Below, one piece after another: positions 53,512 through 62,139 of a DNA stretch of 64,000 bases; position 1 is the first letter of the stretch, and each line of letters begins with the position of its first letter. The DNA comes from Gemmatimonadaceae bacterium. Lineage in GTDB: Bacteria; Gemmatimonadota; Gemmatimonadetes; Gemmatimonadales; Gemmatimonadaceae. A program made the position numbers and the translations under genes. Below the pieces are notes generated by a model that worked only from the letters and a program-made list of their open reading frames with translations, was not told the origin of the DNA and made no database searches. The stretch covers positions 50,710-114,709 of the forward strand of contig DASXUN010000019.1 in assembly GCA_036504815.1 (NCBI GenBank). Direction: 5' to 3'.

Positions 53512-54576
53512 ATGGCGAAGACCCCGAAGCTCATCAACGGACGTGGGACACTCCCTTTGAAGAAACGATTCAAAGGTGTGGGTCTTATACGCAAGATGTC
53601 GGGGACGACCGATTCGAAGACGTACCACCGAATCGTGGATACGATGGATCAACTCCACAACGTAGGCAACTTCGACGCTCTGTTGGCCGTGAAGAGGGGT
53701 GTACTCTCCCCACTAGAACTTCTCGAACACGTTACGAAGAAAGGACTCACAAAAGTCGGAGACCTTCAGACCAACCTTGAACTCGACTCCACGCTCAACA
53801 AGTGGCTCGACAAGCACGACATCAAAGAGACGACACGGAAGACTTACCGGGGGAATTTGAGCCGATTCTTGAAGTCCGCCCCAACCGGCTCTCTGGTCAA
53901 GGACATTCCGGCTCTGTACCAGAAATACCGTGACACCTGTATCGCCGACGAGACCAAGTACATGGCGCTCGCGGTACGAAGGATTCTGCTGTCGTTCACC
54001 GCCACCACCTATGGGAGGAATAGTGACATCTACCGTGACATTCAGAACGTCAATCCGCCGAAGGTCGAAGGGAAGCTGAAGAACGACGCGGTGACCGTCG
54101 CGGATATCCGACTACTGATGACTTGCCTGCCGGAACATCACGCTCGGATCGTCTGGCACATATGCCTGACTGGAATGCGCAAGTCGGAGTTCTTCGAGAC
54201 CTCAGAGGCACGCTGGACTGTTCACACAGATCGTGTCTCGATCCAAGGTAGCAAGAACGCGAACTCCGTGAGATCTGTCTTCAAGGTCGAAGAGATTGAT
54301 AAGCCGAGTGTTGGCGATCTTGCATTTCGCCGAGCTCTCACAAAGGCCTTGAAGGACGATCGCGCCAAGTCACTTTCGCATATCACTCCCCACACCTTCA
54401 GGAAGTGCTTCGCTCGGTGGATGAATGAGGCCGGGATCTTTCCGGCTCATCAACGCTGGTACATGGGACACGATGCCAAATCCATGACAGAGTTCTATCA
54501 GAAGCACGATGTCACACCGTTCCTCGACGCGGATGGGAAGTTGTTTGCCGCGTTCCTAGCAGCCAGCCAGACGTGA
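53512..54576 (+). CDS. tyrosine recombinase (integrase) of island B
   Basis: 354 residues. Three consecutive start codons follow AGGAGG; the third (53512) has the best spacing. An N-terminal SAM-like core-binding domain (about 88-170) precedes the catalytic domain with Arg223 (TGMRKSEF), His294-x-x-Arg297 (PHTFRK), His320 (MGHDAKSM) and nucleophile Tyr329 (EFYQKHD). It lies 182 bp inside the left tRNA-Thr repeat and reads inward. It should integrate and excise the element at the tRNA 3' end. Its 3' end overlaps the convergent serine recombinase gene by 21 bp. Confidence 0.9.
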   Translation: MAKTPKLINGRGTLPLKKRFKGVGLIRKMSGTTDSKTYHRIVDTMDQLHNVGNFDALLAVKRGVLSPLELLEHVTKKGLTKVGDLQTNLELDSTLNKWLDKHDIKETTRKTYRGNLSRFLKSAPTGSLVKDIPALYQKYRDTCIADETKYMALAVRRILLSFTATTYGRNSDIYRDIQNVNPPKVEGKLKNDAVTVADIRLLMTCLPEHHARIVWHICLTGMRKSEFFETSEARWTVHTDRVSIQGSKNANSVRSVFKVEEIDKPSVGDLAFRRALTKALKDDRAKSLSHITPHTFRKCFARWMNEAGIFPAHQRWYMGHDAKSMTEFYQKHDVTPFLDADGKLFAAFLAASQT

Positions 54577-55236
54577 AAGAAGTCTCACCACCTGTGTGGT
54601 ACTCCACTTTCCGCCACGGGATGCCGGAATTCTGAGTCGGTTGAGTTCCGAGGTGATCTCACCTGGACGGGTGATTCCTCGCTCTGACAACTTCGTCAGT
54701 TCACCACTCAAATCCTTCGCTCGACGTATCGCTCGGTCCGCTCGGATTCTTGCGCTCCATTTTGCTCCTTCTCGTCGGGCTGATGGGGTGAGATTCGGAG
54801 TCCCTAGCCTCACACCTCGAGCCCTTGCCGCTTGAAGAGCAAGGCGAGTTCTCACGGAGATCAACCTCGCCTCCTCCTCCGCCACCATCGCCATAATCCC
54901 GACTGTGAGCCGGTTCGCGGAAGGCATATCACAACAAACGAACTCGACGCCCGATTCCTTCAAGCCCAGTAGGAAATGGGCATTCCTCGACAACCTATCA
55001 ATCTTCGCTACCAGAAGCATCGCCTTGTGGACACGACAAGCAGATAACGCGCTCGCCAGTTGAGGCCGATCCACCTTCCGACCACTCTCCACTTCAACGA
55101 ACTCGCCGATAACGACCGAACCGGTCGCTCGAATGAACTCAACGACAGCATTTCGTTGGGCTTCCAGCCCCAAACCGCTTTGGGCTTGTCCTCCCGTCGA
55201 AACTCGGAGGTACGACACGTAGAGATGTCTTTCCAT
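54556..55236 (-). CDS. serine recombinase (resolvase/invertase family)
   Basis: 226 residues. The N-terminal catalytic domain opens VSYLRVSTGGQAQSGLGLEAQ, with nucleophile Ser13, and has ESGRKVDRPQLASAL, VAKIDRLSRNAHFLL and the long E helix (MAMVAEEEARLISVRTRLAL). The C-terminal part ends in a small helix-turn-helix (ITRPGEITSELNRLRIPASRGGKWSTTQVVRLL) of the recombinase type. It may resolve multimers, invert DNA or serve a transposon. A palindrome at 55260-55285, just upstream, may be its binding site. Confidence 0.88.
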   Translation of the reverse strand: MERHLYVSYLRVSTGGQAQSGLGLEAQRNAVVEFIRATGSVVIGEFVEVESGRKVDRPQLASALSACRVHKAMLLVAKIDRLSRNAHFLLGLKESGVEFVCCDMPSANRLTVGIMAMVAEEEARLISVRTRLALQAARARGVRLGTPNLTPSARREGAKWSARIRADRAIRRAKDLSGELTKLSERGITRPGEITSELNRLRIPASRGGKWSTTQVVRLLSRLAGC

Positions 55237-55259
55237 GACCCTTCCCCAGAGAGGTTACA

Positions 55260-55285
55260 TATCCAACAACGACCGTTGTTGCATA
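55260..55285. promoter_or_regulatory. palindrome upstream of the serine recombinase
   Basis: CAACAACG-AC-CGTTGTTG is perfect (8-2-8), and TAT/ATA extends it to 26 bp with one mismatch per arm. It lies 24 bp before the recombinase start codon. It could be an operator or a recombination crossover site. Confidence 0.5.
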
Positions 55286-55350
55286 CGTAAGAGGTGGGGT
55301 CAGGAAATCAAGCCATACACTCCCAGAGAGGTATAGAGGAGAACCTAGAA

Positions 55351-56352
55351 TCAAAATACAGGGACTCGTTGGAGGAAGACTCCGGGTCGTGGCGCCATCG
55401 TCTTCCACCTATCGATACGGAAGCTCATCACCACCAGCGAGTCCTGACCATCATCACATCGCCAACGCACTCTCATATCGAACTCGTGCTGTCGGCTCGG
55501 AACGCCACCGTAAGATCCTTTGCAAGCGTGTTCTGTCTTATCAGGAGAGTTGTACTTCATCCACATCGTAGTCGATCGCACCGCTAACTCATCCCCAACC
55601 TCATTCGCCCAGTCGCCTTGCCAAAAAACACTCGGATCAGGGGGCATCGGAGCCGGCCAATCAGACAGTTGCACCGCCTCCGACGCGGCCGACACAGGCT
55701 TCTCCGCTTGTCCGGACACTTTGAGAGCCGCCTGAACGAAGAGAGTCTTACGACCAAAATCATACGCCCCCGAAATCTTCATCGGTCGTCCCGCTTCTTC
55801 CTTTACGTACTCCCCCAACCCGTTCTCAATAATCATCAGCACCACTACGGAATCATCGAGCGCCGACAACGTGACGTTCGTCAGCGGAATGGTTCCCTCG
55901 GGGTCCTTTTGGCGAAACTGAGCGTGTGGCAACCCGAATGTCGCGAGTAGCTGGGCAAGGGAGCCCGCCCCGGAGGCCGGCCCGACGCTTCCTATCCCCG
56001 GATTTGACCGATTGCTGTCCGACGTACCGTCAGAGGGAAAATCGACCGATATTTCCCGGTTACCGTCGGCGAAAGTGAATCCCATCGAAAACTGATACTC
56101 GGGCGGCGGAAGTCTATATGTCTGCAGAGTCGAGTCGAAAGTCATGCCACCTTCCTGTGGTCGACCCCACTCCCACTTTTCCCTCAACTCAAGCGGGAAA
56201 GTCACAAGAAGGGTATCACCGCGCATCTCCGCTCGAGTGACTTCTTTTGGCGTATTCGCGCGCTCGCCGCAACCGCCTGTGAAAGCCAAAGAGAGGATCG
56301 TCATTCCCATAGCTACACGCCGTGAAACGCGGGCCCTTGTATGGATTGGCAC
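55351..56352 (-). CDS. lipoprotein of unknown function (island B cargo)
   Basis: 333 residues with a lipobox (LAFTGGC, about 28). The mature region is mixed beta with several Cys near the end (HACKGSYGG, RWRCDDGQD). The middle resembles a solute-binding or adhesin-like beta domain only in general character (TLQTYRLPPPEYQFSMGFTF, GVPSRQHEFDMRVRW). No family recognised. It stands alone between the serine recombinase and the restriction genes and may be a surface-exclusion or host-interaction factor; this is a guess. Confidence 0.65.
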   Translation of the reverse strand: MPIHTRARVSRRVAMGMTILSLAFTGGCGERANTPKEVTRAEMRGDTLLVTFPLELREKWEWGRPQEGGMTFDSTLQTYRLPPPEYQFSMGFTFADGNREISVDFPSDGTSDSNRSNPGIGSVGPASGAGSLAQLLATFGLPHAQFRQKDPEGTIPLTNVTLSALDDSVVVLMIIENGLGEYVKEEAGRPMKISGAYDFGRKTLFVQAALKVSGQAEKPVSAASEAVQLSDWPAPMPPDPSVFWQGDWANEVGDELAVRSTTMWMKYNSPDKTEHACKGSYGGVPSRQHEFDMRVRWRCDDGQDSLVVMSFRIDRWKTMAPRPGVFLQRVPVF

Positions 56353-56556
56353 TCCTTATCCTCCTAGTCAGCACAGTATCACTTCCACTACGACGATGCA
56401 TGGAGCGTGCTTTTTTCGTCTCTAGCATTGACATTACGACATCACGCCACGGGTCGTAACTGCAACTTTCCGCCACCGTACGGGCGGCTTTGATGACGCC
56501 ACCGGAGGCGGAGCATGCTATCTACCTCCCATGTTCATCTGGGAAGAATGGCCCGA

Positions 56557-57066
56557 CTACTTCCGCGGTGTTGACCGCCTGCTCGAGGACTGTTCGAGGG
56601 TACGCCTCAACCTTCGCTCCGTCGAGACGGAACCAACCCGACACTCCCACACTCGGAGTACAACCCAGCCCTCCGACCGCAGGAACCGCGTGACGCTTCG
56701 ATCTCGTGAACGATTGCCAGAAACCTTCGCCGACCAATAGGAGCTATTTCGGACGGGGGAACGGTAACAGTTCGGACATCCGTGCCAAAAGCACCCATCA
56801 ACGAAGAGGACGACACGACGGTTCCGCCATACGAAGTCCGGTCTACCGCGTAGATTTCCGTGTCGTCTCCAGCCGCTGAGCTGCAATTTTCGCAGTATCC
56901 GGGCCATCTTCAGTTCGGTACTTTGATTACCCGTTGACCGAATCGCGGACATGTTCCGGCTCCGCTCAGGTGTCGGCGCCAGAAGCTTCGCTTTTTGCGT
57001 TTGTCGCAGACTTAGACCTAACTTCACGCTCGTCCCTGTGTTCTGACGGGTCGCTTCGACTGACAC
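56557..57066 (-). CDS. vsr: very short patch repair (Vsr) endonuclease
   Basis: 169 residues from a GTG start; typical Vsr proteins begin near the PTPERSRNMSAIRSTGNQSTE segment, so the true start may be later. Vsr hallmarks are clear: RGRPDFVWRNRRVVLFVDGCFWHGCPNC with catalytic Asp and zinc-binding Cys/His, and FLRSEGWVVLRVWECRV. Vsr nicks next to T:G mismatches that arise from deamination of 5-methylcytosine. It is divergent from, and 24 bp from, the C5 methyltransferase, matching the usual pairing. Confidence 0.9.
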   Translation of the reverse strand: MSVEATRQNTGTSVKLGLSLRQTQKAKLLAPTPERSRNMSAIRSTGNQSTELKMARILRKLQLSGWRRHGNLRGRPDFVWRNRRVVLFVDGCFWHGCPNCYRSPVRNSSYWSAKVSGNRSRDRSVTRFLRSEGWVVLRVWECRVGSVSTERRLRRTLEQSSSRRSTPRK

Positions 57067-57089
57067 ACCAGCAATCCCTAGTCTATTTC

Positions 57090-58193
57090 ATGACGCAAAA
57101 GACACGACTGTTCAAGCTTGGAGAACTGTTTTCCGGGCCGGGAGGCATCGGTTGCGCAGCTCACCGTTCGGAGATCGTCACCTCAGAAGGCACACGCTTC
57201 GCAATCAAGCACGTATGGTCTAACGACTACGACCAATCATCGTGTGACACCTTCAAGAAGAACATCGAGATAGACCCGAAGCAGGTCTTCTGCGAGCCCG
57301 TTGATCAGTTCGTCAAGAGGTTCGCAGACATACCGAAGATAGACTGCCTATCGTTCGGCTTCCCCTGCAATGATTTCAGCAACATAGGTGAGAAGAAAGG
57401 ACTTAAGGGGACCTTCGGTCCTTTGTACGAGTATGGCGCTCATACGATTGACCACTTCAAACCCAAGTGGTTCCTCGCGGAGAACGTGGGTGGACTCACG
57501 AATTCCAATGAGGGGAAGACGTTTGAGAAGATTGTGAACCGCCTACGATCTGCCGGAGACGGGTACGTCCTCACCGTTCATCTCTACAAGTTTGAAGAAT
57601 ACGGGGTTCCTCAGAGACGGCATCGTATCGTCATCGTCGGAATGAGAAAGGACCTTGGACTGACCTTCCGAGTTCCGAAACCGACGCACACAGTCAAGAA
57701 CTGGGTTACGGCGAGAGAGGCTCTCGAAGCTCTGCCAGACGTTCACTCTCTCCCGAATAGTGAAATCACTCGACAGATGGGGGATGTCGTCGAGAGGCTG
57801 ACACACATTCGACCGGGAGAAAATGCTTGGAACGCGAATCTCCCGAAACGACTTCAGTTGAATGTGAAAGGTGCTCGGCTGAGTAACATCTATCGTCGTC
57901 TTGATCCCGACAAACCCGCATACACGGTAACCGGGAGTGGTGGTGGTGGTACACACATCTATCACTACGACGAACCTCGAGCTCTCACGAACCGAGAACG
58001 GGCCCGCCTTCAATCTTTCCCGGACGACTACGTGTTTGTGGGGTCGAAGGAACAGGTTCGGAAACAGATTGGGATGGCCGTACCTCCGCTGGGGGCTCGT
58101 CACATTCTCACAGCGATCTTGAAGACATTCGCTGGTATCCCCTATCCGAGTGTTAGCCCTAAGTGGGAAGAAGCCATCGGCGAAGTCGAGTGA
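57090..58193 (+). CDS. C5-cytosine DNA methyltransferase
   Basis: 367 residues; ATG at 57090 (MTQKTRLFKLGELFSGPGG) is chosen because motif I follows directly; the longer frame upstream overlaps vsr. Motif I FSGPGG (14-19), motif IV GFPCNDFS with nucleophile Cys93, motif VI ENV (131-133), motif VIII PQRRHRIVIVG (QRR 175-177), target-recognition region, then motifs IX/X (LTNRERARLQSFPDDY, IGMAVPPLGAR). All catalytic motifs are intact. It should protect the recognition site of the nuclease encoded 52 nt downstream. Confidence 0.93.
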   Translation: MTQKTRLFKLGELFSGPGGIGCAAHRSEIVTSEGTRFAIKHVWSNDYDQSSCDTFKKNIEIDPKQVFCEPVDQFVKRFADIPKIDCLSFGFPCNDFSNIGEKKGLKGTFGPLYEYGAHTIDHFKPKWFLAENVGGLTNSNEGKTFEKIVNRLRSAGDGYVLTVHLYKFEEYGVPQRRHRIVIVGMRKDLGLTFRVPKPTHTVKNWVTAREALEALPDVHSLPNSEITRQMGDVVERLTHIRPGENAWNANLPKRLQLNVKGARLSNIYRRLDPDKPAYTVTGSGGGGTHIYHYDEPRALTNRERARLQSFPDDYVFVGSKEQVRKQIGMAVPPLGARHILTAILKTFAGIPYPSVSPKWEEAIGEVE

Positions 58194-58244
58194 GCCAGAC
58201 TCTGACGGATCACATCACGCACAACTAGTTGTGGAGTCGTGTGA

Positions 58245-59213
58245 ATGATCATAAGTGAACTCTACTCCCGCGCTCTAATCGAACCTGCCGACGCTGCAGA
58301 TCGCTTGTACGCGGTGAGTGGGTACGCTTCGGCCGCCTTTGCGCGCCGCCACATCAAGGACCTTCTCGATAAGGGTCGAGTCACTGAAGTGAACTTGATC
58401 GTTGGAATGCCTGGTCAAAGAAACGATCATGTCGCGTTCAAGGAACTTCACGCCGAGTTCGCAGGGAAGTTCAAGGGTTACTACTACAACAGGACACCGC
58501 CGGTACACTCGAAGGTTTATGGGTGGTACAACGGTGACAAGGACGTTTCAGGGTTCGCCGGCTCCGCGAACTACAGTCAGTACGGTTTCTTTGAGAATCA
58601 GCAACGCAATCAACTGAGTATTGAAGATCCGAAGCTGATCAAGACTCTGTTTGACAGTCTCCTCGCCGACTCGATCTACATCCCGCTAGTCGTCATCGAA
58701 CCACCTCCGGGTCATCCTCGTGAGGGAGAAGAGGGTGTCGTCCAACCGGGGGGACTGCTGTGGGAGGTACCCGACACCCGGGTCCGGATTTCTTTTCTCT
58801 CAAAGGATGGGACTCTTCCTCAGGTATCAGGTTTGAACTGGGGACAACGACTAGAGAGGAGAGTTCTGCCGGACGGAACTGAGACGTTCCTACAACGCGA
58901 GAAGAATCAGACGTACTTGAGCCTGAAGGGTGACAGTCGAAAGGACGGTTTCCTCCCGCCTCGTGCCATTCGGTTCACGCTTGTTACGGACGATGGTAAG
59001 TCGTTTGACTGTGTTAGGGCTCAAGACGGAGATAAGGCAATTCACACAACGGACGACAACAGCATTCTCGGACGCTACCTCCGGTCTCGCCTCGGAGTAC
59101 CGGACGGTGGAGTCGTCACGAAGGAAGATCTTGTCCGGTACGGACGGACTGACTTCACGATCGAGAAACTTGATGATGAGACGTTCTTACTCGACTTGTC
59201 AGTCAAGCACTAA
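58245..59213 (+). CDS. NgoFVII-like PLD-type restriction endonuclease
   Basis: 322 residues. N-terminal phospholipase-D-like domain with HSKVYGWYN (His88, Lys90) and a downstream GFAGSANYSQYGF (Ser107, Asn109), the single HxK…SxN site of the NgoFVII/BfiI group. A C-terminal domain (about 190-322) should recognise DNA. NgoFVII itself targets GCSGC with a C5 partner; the same specificity is a guess. Gene order (methyltransferase then nuclease, same strand) is that of a type II system. Confidence 0.82.
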   Translation: MIISELYSRALIEPADAADRLYAVSGYASAAFARRHIKDLLDKGRVTEVNLIVGMPGQRNDHVAFKELHAEFAGKFKGYYYNRTPPVHSKVYGWYNGDKDVSGFAGSANYSQYGFFENQQRNQLSIEDPKLIKTLFDSLLADSIYIPLVVIEPPPGHPREGEEGVVQPGGLLWEVPDTRVRISFLSKDGTLPQVSGLNWGQRLERRVLPDGTETFLQREKNQTYLSLKGDSRKDGFLPPRAIRFTLVTDDGKSFDCVRAQDGDKAIHTTDDNSILGRYLRSRLGVPDGGVVTKEDLVRYGRTDFTIEKLDDETFLLDLSVKH

Positions 59214-59302
59214 TCCCACGGACTCACTACGACCACACGGCTTTCAGTTGTTCACGAATAGCCGTTATGATCGCTGAGACTTTTCACACCGAGGGAGATA
59301 GG

Positions 59303-59551
59303 ATGCGCTGGTATTCGTACAACGGAGACAGAATCACCTCGAAGGGTCATCGTACATTCGTAGAAATTGCTCCGACTATCCGATTCGGTCCAACGAGCAA
59401 ACGATACGGATACGTCTGGCCCCAAGACGGAAGCTTTCGTGCCTACTACGAGGTCTTCCATCCGGGACAGGTTGAGGATGTGGAGCTTGGCTCATTCAGC
59501 AACGCATCCGATGCCAGAAGAGCTGTCGAAGCAGCATTGACGCAAAGCTAG
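59303..59551 (+). CDS. small conserved-looking hypothetical protein
   Basis: 82 residues; ATG after GGGAGATAGG. Compact alpha/beta with many aromatic residues (MRWYSYNGDRITSKGHRTF, KRYGYVWPQDGSFRAYYEVF, FSNASDARRAVEAALTQS). No family recognised. It follows the nuclease by 90 nt. Its stop overlaps the start of the next small gene (TAGTG), implying coupled translation. Confidence 0.6.
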   Translation: MRWYSYNGDRITSKGHRTFVEIAPTIRFGPTSKRYGYVWPQDGSFRAYYEVFHPGQVEDVELGSFSNASDARRAVEAALTQS

Positions 59552-59718
59552 TGATTGAACTGCTTCTGACCCTCGTTCTCGGCTATTCTCTCCTCATCAT
59601 TCTATTTGCCATCCCGTACTGGACGTTCAAGGCAATCAGGTCGCTGTTCGTCGTAGCAAGTCATTTCAGGACAGCCCCCAAGAGGACTCGTAGGAGGCCG
59701 TTTCTCGGGCCGCCATAG
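59551..59718 (+). CDS. 55-residue membrane peptide
   Basis: GTG start overlapping the preceding TAG (TAGTG). One strong hydrophobic span (LLLTLVLGYSLLIILFAIPY, about residues 4-23) is followed by a basic tail (RTAPKRTRRRP). A terminator follows at 59747. Function unknown; it might be the membrane partner of the preceding small protein. Confidence 0.5.
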   Translation: MIELLLTLVLGYSLLIILFAIPYWTFKAIRSLFVVASHFRTAPKRTRRRPFLGPP

Positions 59719-59746
59719 GGGCTAGGAATATTCGGAAAATGCAGAA

Positions 59747-59779
59747 CGGCCACCTCCATGGGTGGCCGCTCTATTTTGT
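59747..59779 (+). terminator. intrinsic terminator after the restriction operon
   Basis: 8-bp perfect stem (CGGCCACC/GGTGGCCG, 6-nt loop at 59755-59760) followed by a T-rich stretch (CTCTATTTTG). It ends the unit that begins with the methyltransferase. Confidence 0.75.
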
Positions 59780-59982
59780 CATATACACGGCTATCACCAC
59801 GGATCCGTGCAATCCAATTGTACGCATTGAATTGACACGAATTGTCGTTCACTCAACATCGTGTTTCACGAAGATCGCTGATATGTATTTGTAGACGGTA
59901 ACCGGGATTTGTTTGAAACTTCCCGTACCGTTGACACGTAGAGAGTGATGAGACTTCCTGTAGTCCAACGAGGTCGCATGAA

Positions 59983-60015
59983 ATCACCTCCCAGTTCGGA
60001 GGTGATATTCTTTTC
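59983..60015 (+). terminator. intrinsic-terminator-like hairpin in AT-rich gap
   Basis: 9-bp stem (ATCACCTCC/GGAGGTGAT, 6-nt loop) followed by TATTCTTTTC. No convincing gene ends here, although about 200 bp of AT-rich, non-coding sequence separates it from the previous terminator. A small RNA ending at this hairpin is possible. Apart from the doubtful frame at 60030, the 59719-60586 stretch shows no gene. Confidence 0.5.
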
Positions 60016-60029
60016 TTGTCACGGGGTCT

Positions 60030-60272
60030 TTGGAATTCGTAATTGCCCACAGGGGGTTCAACTCCCCGACAAATAACGAGAACGGTGACGACACAGAAGG
60101 ACGGTCTGTCACCAAGTTGAACGATGATGGTGTTGCTTGTTCTAGTCCATTTCGCAGACGGGTTGTTGAGTTCGACGAAGAAAGAACATTGAAGAAATTG
60201 AAGTCGAGGTTATTGCATTCCCTCGCCCGAAACGAAAAATGCAAGGTGGTTTCAGTGAGACGTTTCTACTGA
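60030..60272 (+). CDS. doubtful 80-residue protein
   Basis: TTG start preceded by GGGG. The product is charged (NNENGDDTEGRSVTKLNDDG, VVEFDEERTLKKLKSRLLH) with codon use like the rest of island B. A frame on the opposite strand overlaps it almost fully, and there is no homology that I recognise. Confidence 0.3.
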   Translation: MEFVIAHRGFNSPTNNENGDDTEGRSVTKLNDDGVACSSPFRRRVVEFDEERTLKKLKSRLLHSLARNEKCKVVSVRRFY

Positions 60273-60537
60273 AGAGTTTAACGAGGGGGCAATATTCCAC
60301 CTTTGAACATGCTGATGAAATTCAGTGGGTGATGCTCGAGAGAGTTCTTATATCAACTTCAATTGAACAACTTTGTACATGAATGTGTTTTTGTATTCTT
60401 GTCATTCCGTTATTCACACCAACTCAATGATGAAAGGCATTACTACCTTACATCACCCGTTCTAACCCCTCGTGCATCTGTGAACGTAAAGTTTTGAAGC
60501 ACAGAAGCGCTTTGAGCGCAAACAAGGTTCTATCAAA

Positions 60538-60562
60538 TAGGGCGACCAACTCGGTCGCCCTA
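60538..60562 (+). promoter_or_regulatory. perfect hairpin before the excisionase-like gene
   Basis: 10-bp stem (TAGGGCGACC/GGTCGCCCTA) with a 5-nt loop, ending 24 bp before the ATG at 60587. It may be an attenuator, terminator of upstream transcription, or protein-binding site. Confidence 0.45.
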
Positions 60563-60586
60563 TGCAATTCCAACAGGAGAACATCA

Positions 60587-60796
60587 ATGACGGAGACATT
60601 TCTAACCAAACGCGATATCGCCACGCATCTGAAGGTCAGCACACGAACCATTGACGAATGGATGGCATCGGGCGTGCTACCGTTCGTGAAACTCCGAGGG
60701 ACAGTTCGATTCTCCCCTCACCTTCTGCAGAACATCGCCGATTCCATTTCAACAGTCATCGTATCACCAGCACCAGACAACAGAGAACACCTATGA
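60587..60796 (+). CDS. AlpA/excisionase-like helix-turn-helix protein
   Basis: 69 residues; CAGGAGA ribosome site 7 nt before the ATG. The sequence FLTKRDIATHLKVSTRTIDEWMASGVLPFVKLRGTVRF is the MerR/HTH_17 fold of excisionases and AlpA regulators. As the only such gene in the element it is the likely recombination directionality factor for the integrase at 53512. Its stop overlaps the next start (ATGA). Confidence 0.8.
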   Translation: MTETFLTKRDIATHLKVSTRTIDEWMASGVLPFVKLRGTVRFSPHLLQNIADSISTVIVSPAPDNREHL

Positions 60797-61005
60797 AATC
60801 TTCAGATCGTGGAACTAGAGTAAGAATGATGGAAGACATACCCAACGTAACGGCGCTAGAATCGAATAGGTCGAGACGACCCCCCTCAAGCCTGAAGGCC
60901 TCTCTTCAGACGAACGAACGTCGAGAATTTTCGGTCCCAGACTTTATCGCTCAGTTCGAGATCGCATTGGATTCAGTCCGTACAGGTGGCACCGGAACGG
61001 ATTGA
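60793..61005 (+). CDS. small hypothetical protein coupled to the excisionase-like gene
   Basis: 70 residues, starting inside the stop of the HTH gene (ATGA). Basic N-terminal half (KSSDRGTRVRMMEDIPN, ESNRSRRPPSSLK) and a short amphipathic helix (VPDFIAQFEIALDSV). No family recognised. The following 277 bp (61006-61282) contain no gene; they include several GTCC/GGAC-rich inverted segments and a TCTCGTC/GACGAGA hairpin near 61165-61185. Confidence 0.5.
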   Translation: MKSSDRGTRVRMMEDIPNVTALESNRSRRPPSSLKASLQTNERREFSVPDFIAQFEIALDSVRTGGTGTD

Positions 61006-61282
61006 GTTGGAAGGTAGGGAGTGATGAACCACGGTTGTCCTCCAACCCCCGTCCTACGACCGTTGGGACCGGGGGAACGAGTTTGGGGTCGCCGACATGA
61101 TTTTGCTCGTTCCTGAGGTCGCCCAGACGGCTTCCTGACCGTCCCTGAGTCCCTCGGTCAACGTGATTCTCGTCCGATGACGAGATTCGACTCATCACAC
61201 CACATCGGAGACTCAGAAGTCCCGACCCTGGACAGGTGACGAACTATCCCATACCCTGCCCGGGTTTTCGACTGAGGGACTT

Positions 61283-61864
61283 ATGGCAAAGAAAACGCGA
61301 CCGGAGAACGTTGGGCTAAATCTCGGCCCCCTCCATCAGAGTGAATGGACTCCCCCACTCCACATCATCGCCGATTCTGTTCTCCGTCAGTACGCCTCGG
61401 AGATCGTCGAACCGACCGAGGGTGATTTTCGATTCTCGCTCACAACCGCTGGTCGTCCGTGGAGATCCCAGCTTGTCGTTCACGAACATGAACGGGTCGT
61501 CGTGTTCTACGCCTACACGGATGTCGCGTTCATGTCAGCTACTCCTCACCGTGTCATGTCGGTGATCGCTTCCCTCTCTGAAGAACTCGTCCTCGGTTCA
61601 TTCGAATATCAGGCTGATCGTCACGCGGTTTACTTCAGGAGTTCATGCGTACTCGGCAAAGCAAACCCCGAGAAGGAGCTTGACGGACTTCTCAACTCGT
61701 CAGAATGGCCTTTGAGGTTTTGGAACGCCGCAATTCCGTTGGTCGAGGCCTCTACTGTTCGTCCCGACGAGATTTGCTCAATCGCTTTGTTCAAGGCAGG
61801 ACTCGTTCCGAAGATTCCTCTTTCGACAGCAGCGATGAAATTTGTGCTTCGAGTCGAGGAGTGA
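61283..61864 (+). CDS. YbjN-like domain protein
   Basis: 193 residues. The central part has the YbjN/type-III-chaperone-like pattern: GDFRFSLTTAGRPWRSQLVV, ERVVVFYAYTDVAFMS, HRVMSVIASLSEELVLGSFE, RHAVYFRSSCVLG. YbjN-like domains act in protein-protein contacts; the role here is unknown. It is the last gene before the tRNA-proximal end of island B and is closed by a strong terminator. Confidence 0.6.
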   Translation: MAKKTRPENVGLNLGPLHQSEWTPPLHIIADSVLRQYASEIVEPTEGDFRFSLTTAGRPWRSQLVVHEHERVVVFYAYTDVAFMSATPHRVMSVIASLSEELVLGSFEYQADRHAVYFRSSCVLGKANPEKELDGLLNSSEWPLRFWNAAIPLVEASTVRPDEICSIALFKAGLVPKIPLSTAAMKFVLRVEE

Positions 61865-61950
61865 AATCGCGGAACTCAACAAGCTCATTCGCCGTCACCA
61901 ACCGCTATCTTTTTCAGACGCCTGACAACGAAGATTTGCGCCTAGCCTCC

Positions 61951-61987
61951 ACCTGACCGCTTTTCAACTTGCGGTCAGGTTTTTTTT
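61951..61987 (+). terminator. strong intrinsic terminator
   Basis: 10-bp stem (ACCTGACCGC/GCGGTCAGGT) with a 10-nt loop followed by eight T. It ends transcription from the YbjN-like gene. Confidence 0.9.
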
Positions 61988-62011
61988 CGCTGGAACGGCT
62001 GACAAAGAAAT

Positions 62012-62040
62012 AAGGGGAGACGATGAACTCGTCTCCCCTT
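62012..62040. terminator. bidirectional hairpin at the tRNA-proximal end of island B
   Basis: 12-bp perfect stem (AAGGGGAGACGA and its complement) with a 5-nt loop. With the terminator at 61951 it insulates the element from the minus-strand tRNA genes, whose transcription runs toward it. Confidence 0.75.
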
Positions 62041-62139
62041 CACGTTCTTTCGGGACTGACTATGGACATACAAAAACTATATCCACCCGTCGCAATAATA
62101 TTGCCCTTCTGTAACCTCTTGAAAATCAACAACTTATCT

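Noticed and set aside
56490..56740. Small plus-strand frames opposite vsr
   Set aside because: They are antisense to the Vsr gene, whose motifs are clear.
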